Source: Ctena decussata
Lineage: Eukaryota > Mollusca > Bivalvia > Lucinida > Lucinidae
Direction of reading: 5' to 3'
DNA length: 64,000 bases
Assembly: GCA_963989385.1 (NCBI GenBank)
Contig: OZ022502.1
Location: 46,989,454 to 47,053,453 of the forward strand
Shown: in pieces, positions 22,683-33,024 of the stretch
Numbering within the stretch: the first letter of the stretch is position 1
Layout of the letters: the number at the start of each line of letters is the position of its first letter
Translations under genes and position numbers: made by a program
Notes under the pieces: generated by a model
Seen by the model: the letters and a program-made list of their open reading frames with translations, nothing else
What the model was told of the DNA's origin: nothing
Database searches by the model: none

Positions 22683-23942
22683 TATCTCACTGGGATGCGA
22701 CAGTTTGCGACTGATTGCGAATTGCATTCGCGGATGAGTCTCAAAACTGTCTTGAAACGTTCGCGGGGATTCGCAATATCCTCGCGTGAGTCGCAATCTG
22801 GCGCAAACGGTTCGCATTGTCGCACAAAAAAGTTTTACATGTAAAACTTTTTTATGCGACAAAATTTCTCGCAATATAGTCGCAACATAGTCGCAAAGTC
22901 ATCGCGGGTGTCGCGAACACGTCGCAGACCCATCGCAAGTTAGTTTCCGGCGAGTCGCAATGACCGTGAACACGAAAAATTTGCGAAATAAATAAGACTT
23001 TATTGCGATCAAATTGCGACATAAATAAGACACTTCCGCAACTAAATTGCGAGCAAATAAAACTGAGTAACTTTCGCGCGAACGTCGTGAGACATTCGTA
23101 CGAATATCTTACGACTATCGTGCGAGTGTCTTAAATTACTCGCAATGTCGCAAAAGTGTCGTGAAAGCTTCGTATTTTCGTCCCACGTGACTCGGACAAT
23201 TATGTTTCTCGCAAACAGTTTGCACTCATTCAGTTCCAACATGGGCATCATGCCACCAAAGGTCAGAAAAGGGCGAGGCAGGGGTAGGGCTGCCACTGCA
23301 CCCGGCCATAAAACCACCACAGGAAGCCGAAACAGTCCCAGCCCCTGTTCCCTCCGACGACGAGAGCTCGGGAGCTCCCACGGTTTCACTGACGGGTGAA
23401 ACAAGGAAGAAAAGGAAATCGGGCATTGAGAGTGAGAAACAGTACCCTTGGAAGGATGCCCACCAGAATGTACTGGCTGAGTTCTGGCTGAACCACCCCA
23501 TATTTTATGATAAAACACAATATCCATCTTCCTGACGTCTGATGATTAAGAAATTGCTGGAATGTCAATAGGTTCTCATTTTCTCGCAAAATCATCGTAC
23601 GACTGTTGCACGACCTTCGCACGACAGTCGTGCGACGTTCGCGAGAGTATCGTGACACAGTCGCACGAGAGAAATAATCGCAATTTTATTGTGCGAACGT
23701 CGCACGAGTGTCTCACGAACGTCGCGCGACTGTCGCGCGACGTGTGTGCGAACTCCAGGCGAATTTGGGCAAGATTCGTGAGATAATCGTACGACATTCG
23801 TGCGACATTCGCGCGACACTCGCAAATATGTCGTAATCGCCATTTCAGTGAGATCCAAATATGAAAAATGTCGCAAAGTCGCGGATTTTATCGCAAATCC
23901 TTGTCCCAAACTAGTCGCCAGTTGTCGCATCCCAGTGAGATA
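22683..23942. mobile_element. TIR DNA transposon with subterminal TCGC/GCGA repeats
   Basis: Termini TATCTCACTGGGATGCGAC (22683-22701) and its exact reverse complement (23924-23942) bound the element. Both subterminal regions are filled with dozens of GTCGCA/TGCGAC/GCGA words. A central unique part (about 23240-23535) holds an ORF relic. I infer a PIF/Harbinger-like or related superfamily from the ORF, but terminus and duplication evidence alone does not prove it. Confidence 0.85.
23249..23535 (+). pseudogene. Relic of a transposon DNA-binding protein (Myb/SANT-like)
   Basis: ATG-started frames encode a basic Arg/Gly/Lys stretch (PPKVRKGRGRGRAA). After a frame change near 23310 comes an acidic Ser-rich stretch, then KKRKSG and a segment with WKDAHQNVLAEFWLNHPIFYD that ends at TGA 23533-23535. 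The W-plus-aromatic helix pattern resembles the Myb/SANT-like accessory protein of Harbinger-type elements. It lies inside the TIR transposon. The frame change and missing C terminus mean it is not functional. Confidence 0.5.
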
Positions 23943-24866
23943 CTAGCTTTAACGGGGAACCAGACGAAAACCGTATTTTTATGGAGAGACTTATCATTTT
24001 TCAAAAATACCTTGTTCCTTCTTTTTTGTCAGTTATATGATACAAAAAAGCACATCAACCGAAATATTTTCGTTAATTCTGAAGGCTGTACAGGTTTCAT
24101 AATGATTTGTATTTTCGCGACTTTTTTACCACTGGTAGGACTATGGAGACTTTAAAAGATACCCCATCCCTCCCTCCTCCCAGCCCAAATTGAAAAGAGA
24201 GACGAACATGACAATCATGAAAGTGTATGTTTTCGCGCTAAGAGAAGATCTTTGTACTGAATGACCATTTTTATCAGTCCAACACAATAACACCTGATAT
24301 GGTATCCACCTGACGCTTGAAGAAAAACGTTGCGTGGCATCCGCGAACAGTTTAGTCACAGATCAGCACATGCTTCTGCGCAAACTGCATAAGGTGAATG
24401 GGTAGAGATCCAGGAGAAGAAACACTGTCATTTTCAGTTTTGCCTCCCTTCTAACAAGGGGTCAACTCTGAAAGAAAAGAATTTGCTCGCTGGAGCAAAT
24501 TCTTTCCTTTAAGAGTAGACCCCAGTTTTGGAAACCTTCTTCGCTCAGTGAAGCAAACCGGAAGTCACAAAAGCAGTTCCCCTTTGTAAAAATGGCCAAA
24601 AAGTGATATTGAACCCAGACACGTTAAAGAATTCGTTGTTTGTATGCACAATCTATGACACTTTTCTTATCAGACAGCTCTGTCGCACCTGCATGTCTGA
24701 ATAACTTCTAACAAAGGATTAGACAGCATTTTGGATACTTAATGAAACTTTTTAACTGTAAAGAACAGGGCAGACATGTATCATGTGGTAAGAATGTGAT
24801 GATGTATTGACAGAAAACAAACAAAATTTCTCAGTGCTGATCACAAAATATGGTGAAAATTAGACG
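23943..24866. other. Region upstream of the EMI-EGF gene
   Basis: It contains an R5 copy at about 24431-24600 (TTTTGCCTCCCTTCTAAC, GAGCAAATTCTTTCC). Nothing recognisable as a TATA box sits at a suitable distance from the candidate ATG at 24867. Confidence 0.5.
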
Positions 24867-24931
24867 ATGGATTATATTAAAATAATTTGGATTTTTCTTC
24901 TCCGAAGCAAGACCGTCTTGGGTTTAACAGG
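24867..24931 (+). CDS. EMI-EGF receptor, candidate exon 1 (signal peptide)
   Basis: ATG at 24867 is the first start after an in-frame TAG (24861-24863). It encodes MDYIKIIWIFLLRSKTVLGLT and two further bases up to a strong GG/GTAAGC donor. The two leftover bases (GG) join the G at 25991 to give a Gly codon and run straight into the EMI domain. The hydrophobic run IIWIFLL is short and followed by RSK, so as a signal peptide it is only fair. Distance (1,059-bp intron), strand and phase all fit. Another upstream first exon remains possible. Confidence 0.5.
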
Positions 24932-25119
24932 GTAAGCTCTATGTTCTGATACACCTCCATTTCTTTCGATCATTTATACAAAGAAGAATAGTTTTTGTGA
25001 CTTCCTGTTTCCTTCCTATTCCTAACTCTAAATATATATTTTCAAAGGGGAGCTTAAATTCTTTACTTTATGAGTTGACAACCATCGAGAAGTGAGGTAA
25101 AATTTTCTGCATTTGGGTG

Positions 25120-25250
25120 TCCTTCTTGTGTTTGCTAAAAGTGTGGCAAGGGCCTGCTGAGCTTACAGCAGATGCGAGTGGGAGCTTTTTGGATTGTTTC
25201 TCGCCTTTTCTTTCTCCTCCTCTCTGAGAGACGGCTCGATACATGTATAT
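25120..25250. repeat. R3 fragment, inverted
   Basis: Holds AAGGGCCTGCTGAG and GAGAGACGGCTCGATACATG, corresponding to the reverse of the R3 copies at 17290 and 20650. Confidence 0.6.
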
Positions 25251-25475
25251 GAGCCGCGACACGAGAAAACCAACAAAATAGCATGTGCACCCAGTGAAGA
25301 CTCAGATCAGCCTAGGCAGCCGTTATTTGTGATCAGAGTCGTCGCTGTCGGCAAGGAGTTAGCTACCCTTTAAGAGCACAGCAAAGACTCTGATCAGACT
25401 AGGCGAGTGCCCAGGCTGATCTGAGTATTCGCTGGGCGCACATGCCACATCGTTGGTTTTGTCTTGTCGCGGCTC
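25251..25475. mobile_element. Palindromic MITE family A, copy 2
   Basis: Ends GAGCCGCGACACGAGAAAAC and GTTTTGTCTTGTCGCGGCTC; the same internal blocks are present. It lies in intron 1 of the EMI-EGF gene. Confidence 0.9.
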
Positions 25476-25631
25476 TTATACTGACAAGATCTTATGGAAC
25501 AGATGACTTGATTTGTACATTTGGTTCAGTGCGTTCTGCTCGTTTCCATCGTTTCAAAAAAATGTTAAGTTCGAAAGCAATGTTGATGGCTGAAACTACG
25601 AATGAAACGGCATATGAGGCACTGGTAAAAC

Positions 25632-25800
25632 GGTCATTGATTGATTGATTTGTTGCTTTACGTCCACGGTAAACAGCTATGGTCATGTCGGGACGGTCAG
25701 TTAACCTAACCACACTATTCCTGGGCAGGCTTAGACCTCCTAAGCGGTTAACCAGTACTAAGTGCACATACTTTCGCCAGTAACTTACATTGTGGAAGTG
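25632..25800 (-). mobile_element. SINE family S1 body, 5'-truncated
   Basis: On the minus strand it carries the S1 body (GGTTAACCGCTTAGGAGGTC, TGACCGTCCCGACATGACCA) and a CAAT-type simple tail. The tRNA-like head is missing. Confidence 0.8.
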
Positions 25801-25990
25801 TTTAAGACAATTTCGACACGCGCTTTTCTTTCCTAATTTTAGAGCACTACGAAAACATCCCTGAAATGAGACTTATACGAGGGACGATCAAAATATTCTC
25901 AGCCAAAGACACTTCTAGCGAATGCATGCTTAACATGACTGTTTAAGTCAAATGTATGAAAAATAAATAAATGTTATTTTCATTTTACAG

Positions 25991-26113
25991 GCATGTGTGC
26001 ACAAGACAAAAGGCGGAACAATATATGACGTCATACAATAAAGGGTTTATATGTCCGGAGAGATATACCACCGCTTGTGGTCAGCTAGACTGGAGACGCT
26101 GCACTAAGTACAG
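25991..26113 (+). CDS. EMI-EGF receptor, exon 2 (first half of EMI domain)
   Basis: The exon follows a TTTTACAG acceptor and ends at AG/GTGAGA. One base, 40 codons and two bases are encoded. The frame contains HVCTRQ, then ICPERYTTACGQLDWRRCTKY. In the assembled protein Cys fall at about residues 25, 43, 51 and 59 with Trp 56, matching the N-terminal half of EMI domains (C, then W-x-x-C-x-x-Y). EMI domains sit at the N terminus of secreted or membrane proteins and support protein-protein contact. The second half is on the next exon, in phase. The exon happens to include a TGACGTCA word. Confidence 0.85.
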
Positions 26114-26124
26114 GTGAGATCTGT

Positions 26125-26205
26125 AAAAAAAATACGTCTTATCAACGTCGGTGCGACGTCATGACGTCGAAACGACGTCATCCTGACGTTGTGTTCCCCG
26201 CGGCT
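26125..26205. repeat. GACGT-rich palindromic repeat, copy 1
   Basis: Contains CAACGTCGGTGCGACGTC and CGAAACGACGTCATCCTGACGT. It belongs to a dispersed family also at 35730-35816, 38988-39068, 44631-44706 and 59960-60065. It begins only about 12 bp after the exon 2 donor. Confidence 0.75.
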
Positions 26206-26420
26206 GGGTTTAGACAGCCAAAGTCACGATAAGTGTACAAGCCTAGGTTTAAAAACCTCAATGTGGGTTTAAACTTTAGGTCCATGTTTTTTGCGTTGCC
26301 GAAAGCGGTTCCTGTGGGTGCAAAGCAGTACACCTTGAAGGGAGAAAGTGTGGAAAGGTCTCGGATCACAATAAGGCTACTTTATTAAGAATTGAAATTT
26401 GATATTTCAACGTTAATCGT

Positions 26421-26512
26421 GTGATGAAGCCAGTGGGCTTAGCTAAAATTCCATAAAGTGCGAAGCGCTTCTTGTAGAATTTTAGCGACGACCACTGGCT
26501 TCGTCACAGGAT
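26421..26512. repeat. Palindromic element, 92 bp
   Basis: Ends GTGATGAAGCCAGTGG and CCACTGGCTTCGTCAC, with TAAAATTC / GAATTTTA inside and a CGAAGCGCTTC centre. A lone end (TGAAGCCAGTTGC) recurs near 26773. Confidence 0.8.
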
Positions 26513-27262
26513 GAACACAGAAAAAAAAAGATTCTTATATTTACACTTCACTTTTAGACCATTCCTGTGGTGTTTTCGTTGTAATTTAAAATGTAGAATA
26601 TGCAAGCTATGCGTGGCAGAAAATGTAGTAACGACGTATTCGGCCATTACGTTGAACAGCCGTCGCCATAACGTGGCGTCAATCGAACGTTACGTGGACC
26701 AATCAAGACGTTTGTTTAGCACAGACATCACTTGAGGACTACGTGGCATGATCAATTGTCGTTCGTCGCTGTATGAAGCCAGTTGCTCTAATAGTTGTAC
26801 CAGTGAGAATTCAGTGGCAAGTGTAAATATAAAAAGTTGTCATATAGAAAGGGAAATCTTTGCTTTATGGTTGCCGTTAAACGAAAATCTAAACCGACTA
26901 TTTATCATCCGAAATGACAATTTTGAGTACGGTAATGCCCATATTTTGAAAAGGTTTAACTTATGATAGGAAATTTTAATTCTGGGATTGAAGATTTGAA
27001 AAATAGGTTTCAAGGCCAAACTTAGACTTGAAGACATGCTGCATTCGGCGTGCCATTCAGAATGCCTCAAGAAAGAAAGAAAGAAAGAAAGTAGAAAGAA
27101 AGCATCGTCCGTTCAAAATATTCTTTTTTACATGTAATATGTGTTTTTCATTCGTGCGATAGCTTGTGAAAACGGCACACAGTAGATTTAATATTTAATC
27201 TCTACCCTACTATTCATGCTATTGTATACAGCTTCTTTGCCATATTAACTATGCCTTTGCAG

Positions 27263-27369
27263 AGTTCAAACATGTTATACACCAACGGAGAGGTACGCCA
27301 CACGCTACGTCACAGTGGAAGAATGTTGCCCTGGGTGGAAAGACGCGGGAGCGGGGTCTTGTACTACAC
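27263..27369 (+). CDS. EMI-EGF receptor, exon 3 (second half of EMI domain)
   Basis: The exon opens after CTTTGCAG and ends at ACAC/GTAAGT. It encodes one base, 35 codons and one base. The frame holds VQTCYTPTERYATRYVTVEE followed by CCPGWKDAGAGSC. The double Cys with Pro-Gly-aromatic is the hallmark ending of EMI domains. Cys are at about residues 67, 84, 85 and 96 of the assembled protein. Phase 2 at the 5' end joins exon 2 through an Arg codon; phase 1 at the 3' end joins the EGF exon through a Pro codon. Confidence 0.88.
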
Positions 27370-27544
27370 GTAAGTTGTGTTTAAACTAAACAGTACACTA
27401 GAGGACCGCCCCAGATACATTTTCAAACTCCCGCACAATGCCCAGCGCTATTCATCGATAACATCGACTCGTCGGTGTTTTACAAAGACGATTGGGTGAG
27501 ACATGAAACGAGATAACTTAGATTAAGCAAATGTTGATATTGGT

Positions 27545-27785
27545 TGTTTTGAGTCAGGTTAACGGCTCTTTGAAACAGTATTTCAGTCTATATGGAGCCC
27601 TCTCCCAGAGAGAGGGAGAAAGAAAAGAGATATGATAGTCGAGAGAAAAATTTCCAAACAACCCCCACCAGCACCTACTTAAAGCAGAGTAGGCCCTTGT
27701 CCTACTGTTATTCAAAATTAGTAGGACGCCCCATCACTGAAAGTTACCCAGCACCATCGCCCGACCGCAACCACCCAACATATGA
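27545..27785. repeat. Dispersed repeat R3, copy 3
   Basis: Holds GGAGCCCTCTCCCAGAGAGA and GCACCTACTTAAAGCAGAGT, a diverged match to the copies at 17290 and 20650. It lies in an intron of the EMI-EGF gene. Confidence 0.7.
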
Positions 27786-27986
27786 GAATGGATGTGTGGA
27801 CGTACTTGTTTGAGGATGTGTTAGACTGATATTCTGTCTTCTGCAAATCTATCTTGAATGCGGCATGAAACGAGATAACTCAGACTGAGACATAATCTTG
27901 AGCAAAACATTGATATTTTCCCCTGTATTTAAAAACTATAGTAATCAGACGATGCTGAATTGCATTGTGAGATAATCTGAGAATGG

Positions 27987-28081
<95 letters not shown>

Positions 28082-28098
28082 GTAGGTAGGTAGGTAGG

Positions 28099-28148
<50 letters not shown>

Positions 28149-28157
28149 TGCGTTCGC

Positions 28158-28211
<54 letters not shown>

Positions 28212-28232
28212 GATAGATATGCGTTCGCATAC

Positions 28233-28295
<63 letters not shown>

Positions 28296-28316
28296 GATAG
28301 ATATGCGTTCGCATAC
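27987..28316. repeat. (GATA)n microsatellite with higher-order structure
   Basis: GATA units run almost unbroken, with a GGTA stretch at 28080-28100. They are interrupted three times by GATATGCGTTCGCA (near 28147, 28219 and 28302). The last two interruptions share flanking AAGATA, so a larger unit has been duplicated. The Tyr-Leu-Ser-Ile frames read through it are artefacts. Confidence 0.95.
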
Positions 28317-28641
28317 TTTTTCCCATATGGTGTTCGGTTCCTGATCAATGCCTTCCCCGCTACTGTAAAAATTTGGGCAAATGTTGAGCAAACACTGCAG
28401 ACCCAGATCAGACTGATCCAGGATCTACACCGATTGTCATTCCTGCATGGTCAGACCAAACTGTTCCCTTAAGGACAGTAACGTTTTTTTTGTTTTTTTT
28501 TTTTGGTGTTCCAAATTTTAGAAGTCGAAATATAAATTGTGTGTTTGTGCTTATCTTGTCTGAGACTGATGGGGCTGGGAGACATGGGACATACAATAAA
28601 AAAAAGTAATTAATTTCTGTGTAAAACATTCGAAATCATTT

Positions 28642-28877
28642 GAGCCGCGACGCGAGAAAGCCAACAATGTGGTCGTGCGCCCAGCGCAGACTCAGATCAG
28701 CCTAGGCATTCGGCCAGTCTCATCAGAGTTTTAGCTAAGCGCTTAAAAGGTAGCCAAGGGACTAAGCTACCTTCATACGGATAGCGAAGACTCTGATCAG
28801 ACTGGGCGGATGCCCAGGCTGATCTGAGTCTGCGCTTGGCGCACGACCACATTGTTGGTTTTCTCGTGTCGCGGCTC
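28642..28877. mobile_element. Palindromic MITE family A, copy 3
   Basis: Ends GAGCCGCGACGCGAGAAAGC and TTTTCTCGTGTCGCGGCTC. It stops 43 bp before the EGF exon, leaving only a short branch-point and pyrimidine region. Confidence 0.92.
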
Positions 28878-28920
28878 AATTTTTATCATTTGTGTACATG
28901 TATGATGTATATATCTCCAG

Positions 28921-29025
28921 CTGACTGCAGTGGAGGGTGTCAGAATGGCGGTTCATGCATAGGTGATGGTAGTGTGCCCAAGTGTTTATGCCAGGAAGGG
29001 TTCTCAGGAGACAGGTGCGAGTCAG
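28921..29025 (+). CDS. EMI-EGF receptor, exon 4 (single EGF domain)
   Basis: The exon lies between an ATCTCCAG acceptor and a TCAG/GTATTA donor. It is 105 bp with phase 1 at both ends, the classical symmetrical EGF exon. The frame shows six Cys with spacing 3, 5, 8, 1 and 8 (assembled residues 101, 105, 111, 120, 122 and 131), including CQNGGSC and CLCQEGFSGDRC. No calcium-binding D/N-x-D/N-E signature precedes the first Cys. EGF domains in NimA/Draper-type receptors mediate extracellular contacts. No second EGF exon was seen before the transmembrane exon, although one cannot be excluded in the 5.6-kb intron. Confidence 0.93.
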
Positions 29026-29033
29026 GTATTAAT

Positions 29034-29104
29034 AGGCATTTCCGACATAAGCTACGGTACCATAACGAACGAACGTTAGCGACGATAGCATACGTTAGAA
29101 GGCT
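29034..29104. repeat. 71-bp segment, inverted copy at 33025-33108
   Basis: ATTTCCGACATAAGCTACGG and GAACGTTAGCGACGATAG here reappear as reverse complement near 33030-33105. The two copies face each other across 4 kb of intron. Confidence 0.8.
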
Positions 29105-31139
29105 AATTTTAGGGAGCAATCATTATTTATTTAGCCCATCTGAAGAAGTGCTATATCTGCTTTTTATATTGTCTCGCCGTAGGACGAAAACTATCTTCAG
29201 CTGCGGACGACCATATCAGCCTGCACACATGCGCAGGTTAGTCAGGACATATGCAATATCTGATAACTGCAAGATTCCATCAATGTTTAGGGGAACTGCG
29301 CTCGCTATAGCGAGATGTACCCATGCGCAGGTTAGTCTTAGTATCAGCAGATCGTATCCAGAAATTCGCGCGGCGCATCCCATACATTGTATAAATGTAT
29401 CACTATCAAGCGTAACCAACATAAAGTATAACAATATATACATGTATTCTCATTGTTTACCTATTCTCATTGTGTATATGAACGCTTGTTTTGTGTTAAA
29501 ATGTCCTTTGAGATATCACTGTGTATCAAGCGCTTTCACATACTTGCAAAGAAAAAAAAAGGAAAAAGAAAATTTGTAAAAAGAGTCCAAATGCCGCACA
29601 TACTGCAGTCGAATACAAGCAGTAGCTTTTACAAAAAGCAAGCAGTAATTGGAGGCTTTTATCAAAAGGCCGTGTCCGATGTGACACTTAAATTCCACAA
29701 TGACCGAGTTTTCATGGTTGACTGTACACATAAACTTGCTTGGGAGATGACTTTTCATCAATTTATGACCTAGAATTACGAAACTTTGGTAAAATCTATA
29801 CTATGCTCCACAACCCCGCCATTAATGCTGAGGGAATATATGTTTGCTTCAGTGCGGATCTCGTAGGCATCTGCGTCTGTGTCTGCGTCACATATTAAGT
29901 CCTTCTGTGGCCTTGAAAATAAGGTCAAGGTCATCAAAATTTGATCACTTCTTAAGCTTGTCCTAATGATATAGCCATGCGAGTATCGTGAAATCGCGCT
30001 TATTGTTTCAAAAGACATCTTAGGTACAGGAAATTGTCACGCCTACGCAGACGCAAAACATTTAACACTTTAAGACCTCCTGTGACTTTAAAAATGGGGT
30101 CAGATTTAACAAAACCGAATCAGCTGTTGGGCTTGTCCCTATTGTGTTTCCAAGCAAGTTTGATCAAATTGCACGGATTCAAGTTTGGTAAAATTCCACC
30201 CATCGATTCACGAAAAGGGTACAAAGCTAACTGTCACGCTGACCACGACACAGACGCCGACTGGATCCGCAATGAAACCAATACGTCTCAATTCATCATC
30301 CTCAATTCATGTGGTGGTGGTGGTGGTGGGGTGGGGGGGGTGTAAAATCTAGCAGATAAGATATTACTTTGGCCACAGTTTTATATTACTAGGTTATAAA
30401 GTTGAATGGAAACCATCTTCCAAACAAGTGTATGTGTTCAGTCAACCATGAAAACTAGGTCATGGTGATATTCTGGTCACATCATCCGATTGTCCTTGTC
30501 AAGGTGCTGCCTGGACATGAGTTGGATGATTACTGGTCAGTTTATTTAGCAATGCCGCCAAGAAATATTAAAAAAAGAGATCTAAAATATAAAAAAAATG
30601 CTGGATGTAAAAGGAAGTCTTTTTTGTCATATGTTAAAATTAAACCAAGTAAAATGATATGGAAGCACATTTTAGATGTCCTGTTAATCATTGTATTACA
30701 TGCTGTCTGTCTATTGTACTTTCCTACCAAATGAGAAAATATTACAAGACCGACTAAAATTATGTAGAATTAACCAACCCACTTCTGTCAATCCATAGCT
30801 CAGTAATTAGGGTTTTCTGTCCAAAGTTACATAGGGTTCAATAATCTAGACACACTTGAGTATACCATCAGTCAAAAAAGAAAATTTTGGTAGGATGCAG
30901 AAAACCCACGTTATTGATACCCCTTCTTTTCGTTCAACTATATTAGTTTTGTAAGGATAAAATTATCACAATTCTATTATGTTATAATTCTCGTAACGAC
31001 CAACCCCATGTGGCTTATTAAAATATCACAAATATTGCCCTTGATTTAAAGGGTATTTTTACGGAAAATTTTGCATTTTTGGACTGATCCGAGGGTGAAT
31101 TTGTTTATTTTCAATAATCGCATAGAATCTTGGTTATGC
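29105..31139. other. Intron 4 of the EMI-EGF gene, no exon seen
   Basis: No Cys-rich frame with splice sites was found. A (GGT)n tract lies at 30310-30341. Short open frames here contain no known domain. Confidence 0.45.
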
Positions 31140-31700
31140 TCATCTTCGCTAGCCAAGGATACTAAGTCCACTTTGTCCCTTACTTACCTGTAGCCGAAGG
31201 CCCATTCGCAAGTCGGATTTTCCGCAGCGCAGCAGTGACTTGTTCCCCTTGGCGCGTTTTTTTAGGCCAACTGCAAAACAGTCCCACAACTTCGCATAAT
31301 TGTTCAAAAACACTGATGACCGTATCTATTGTTGTTTTGTTGCTTTACGTCCACGTTACACAGCTATGGTCATGTCGGGACGGTCAGTAAAATCTAACCA
31401 CACTATTCTCAGCTCTTGAAGGAACTTTTTAAGATTTTAATTAGAACTTCTAATCGGTTAATTGCACTTACTTTCGCCTGTAGCTGACTACTGCTGTTCT
31501 TGAAACAGCGGAAGGAGAAAAAAAAGTAAGCGGCCGGACGGGGTATCGAACCCGGGACCTCTGTGACTGTCTCTAATTGTTTACCGTAAACACGATATTT
31601 TTTCTGTAGACAAGGGCGCCTGTTATGCGGAAAATGTTGTTATGGATAATTTGATTGGATGCGATGGGAGTTGCTTCCATCCAATGAAATGGCACATTGG
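31140..31700. repeat. Dispersed repeat R4, copy 2, split by a SINE
   Basis: 31140-31325 matches 14371-14610 and 31590-31700 matches 14765-14890. The gap is filled by the S1 SINE at 31328-31580. Confidence 0.7.
31328..31580 (-). mobile_element. SINE family S1 inside R4
   Basis: On the minus strand it has a B box GGGTTCGATACCCCGTCCGG near 31535-31555, the S1 body (diverged in the middle) and TTTACGTCCACGTTACACAG in plus orientation at the 3' end. Confidence 0.8.
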
Positions 31701-31964
31701 GAAATTCGAATAACGATTTTTTTCTTGGGAACATCGTTATGACAATCGAAACAACAACAACGACAGTTAGAAAGATTACCAGTTCATATTCAACTTCACT
31801 TTTAATATTCCGCTTCTCATACATGTAACGGTTGGAAAGATTTAAATCTCCATGAAGTCCGATTGACTCACAGTGCCCCGGTACTGCGGCCTTGGCTGAG
31901 TTTCGCTGAGGTGTGGGGAAAACATCGTAAAATACAAGAATATATATACACACACAATTCTACA

Positions 31965-32095
31965 TCCAGTGGATCTCAGACACGGTACCAGCCGAAAGCG
32001 GAATATCTCCAACAGTAAACGAGATCCCATTGCACACAGCCTTTCATTATCACTCGCCCATCGACTTGATATGACTGAAATACTGTTATTAAGGA
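31965..32095 (+). mobile_element. S2 SINE fragment
   Basis: Body only: CAACAGTAAACGAGATCCCA, CACAGCCTTTCATTATCAC and GATATGACTGAAATACTG match the S2 body. No tRNA-like head remains. Confidence 0.7.
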
Positions 32096-32104
32096 ACTAG
32101 CCTG

Positions 32105-32434
32105 GCTCCAGTCGAATCTGTATGTTGTTACCCTGGTGGTCAAGAACTGCGACTGCTTGGGGATAGTATATACCCTAATGACTATCCGCCGATAACACCC
32201 TACTGGGAAGTTGCTACATGAATTAGAAATGTTGCAAGATTTGAGCAGAGGCGACAGCGGTTGTTTAACACGAAACTGCGCTCCAGGCGGGTGTATGTGG
32301 AGCATATTGTAAATGACATTAAAGCATTTCGGTGGCAGGCAAGCATTTATAGACATTGTCGGCATTTACTGCCATCTGTAGTTGAGTTGCGTGCGTGATT
32401 AGCACGGCGGAAAACTGATTTCCTAAATACTTGA
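32105..32434 (+). pseudogene. Relic of a DDE transposase (Harbinger-type, DDE_Tnp_4-like)
   Basis: The plus-strand translation shows LLGDSIYPNDYPPITPY, then after a stop and small shift FEQRRQRLFNTKLRSRRVYV followed by EHIVNDIKAFRW, ASIYRHCRHLLPSVVELRA, a TGA, and LARRKTDFL. This order (GDSxYP, then N-x-x-L-S-x-x-R-V-x-V-E-H and a K-x-F-R block) is that of the C-terminal half of DDE_Tnp_4 nucleases. The VE-H Glu is a candidate third catalytic acid. Two stops at least and no N-terminal half make it dead. It lies in an intron of the EMI-EGF gene. Confidence 0.65.
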
Positions 32435-32603
32435 TAATGTTAGACGTCAATAGACAAAATGGATGACTTGCCATTTTACCCCCCTTTTAACAGTTAAGCT
32501 GGGATCGCTAAATCACCAGCAGCAGGTAGGCGTTTAACCTACTCAAGCTACTCTAACTACGTGAGATGTAAAACATATATATTATGTCAGTGGCCTATTA
32601 TAT

Positions 32604-32837
32604 GAGCCGCGACACGACAAAACCAACAATGTAGTTGTGCGCCCAGCGAAGACTCAGGTAAGCCTGGGCAGCCGCTCAGTTTGATCAGACTCTTTGATAA
32701 GTGCACAAAGGGTAGCTAAGAGTCTAAGCTACCAGCATGCGACCAGCGAAGACTCTGATCAGACTGGGCGCATGCCCAGGTTGATCTGAGTCTGCACTGG
32801 GCGCACAACCACATTTTGTTTTGTCGTGTCGCGGCTT
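32604..32837. mobile_element. Palindromic MITE family A, copy 4
   Basis: Ends GAGCCGCGACACGACAAAAC and TTTTGTCGTGTCGCGGCTT; central GTAGCTAAGAGTCTAAGCTA. Confidence 0.9.
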
Positions 32838-33024
32838 ATATGGTGTTGTACAGAATACATTCATACAGTATACATTTCCATGCTTTATATGTATATTCCT
32901 TTGCCTATTTTTATACAAATGTTATTCATCTACGAATGCTCTTGTTGGATTCGGCGAATGTGTAAAAAATTAAATAAAAGTGAAAATTTGGTAAACAAAT
33001 AATGAATCCCCAATAAACAGCTTC

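Noticed and set aside
23042..23527. 161-codon minus-strand frame
   Set aside because: It is antisense to the ORF relic in the TIR transposon and includes GCGA-repeat sequence; the plus-strand frame makes better sense.
25442..25648. Frame starting MPHRWFCLVAALILTRSYG, a tempting signal peptide for the receptor
   Set aside because: The start lies inside a family A MITE and no donor follows in the needed phase; the 24867 exon joins the EMI exon in phase.
27987..28316. Possible CRISPR-like array (repeats with spacers)
   Set aside because: It is a GATA microsatellite with three identical interruptions in a eukaryotic intron.
27880..28391. Two frames of 148 codons on the minus strand made of Ile-Tyr-Leu-Ser repeats
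   Set aside because: They translate the GATA microsatellite and have no other content.
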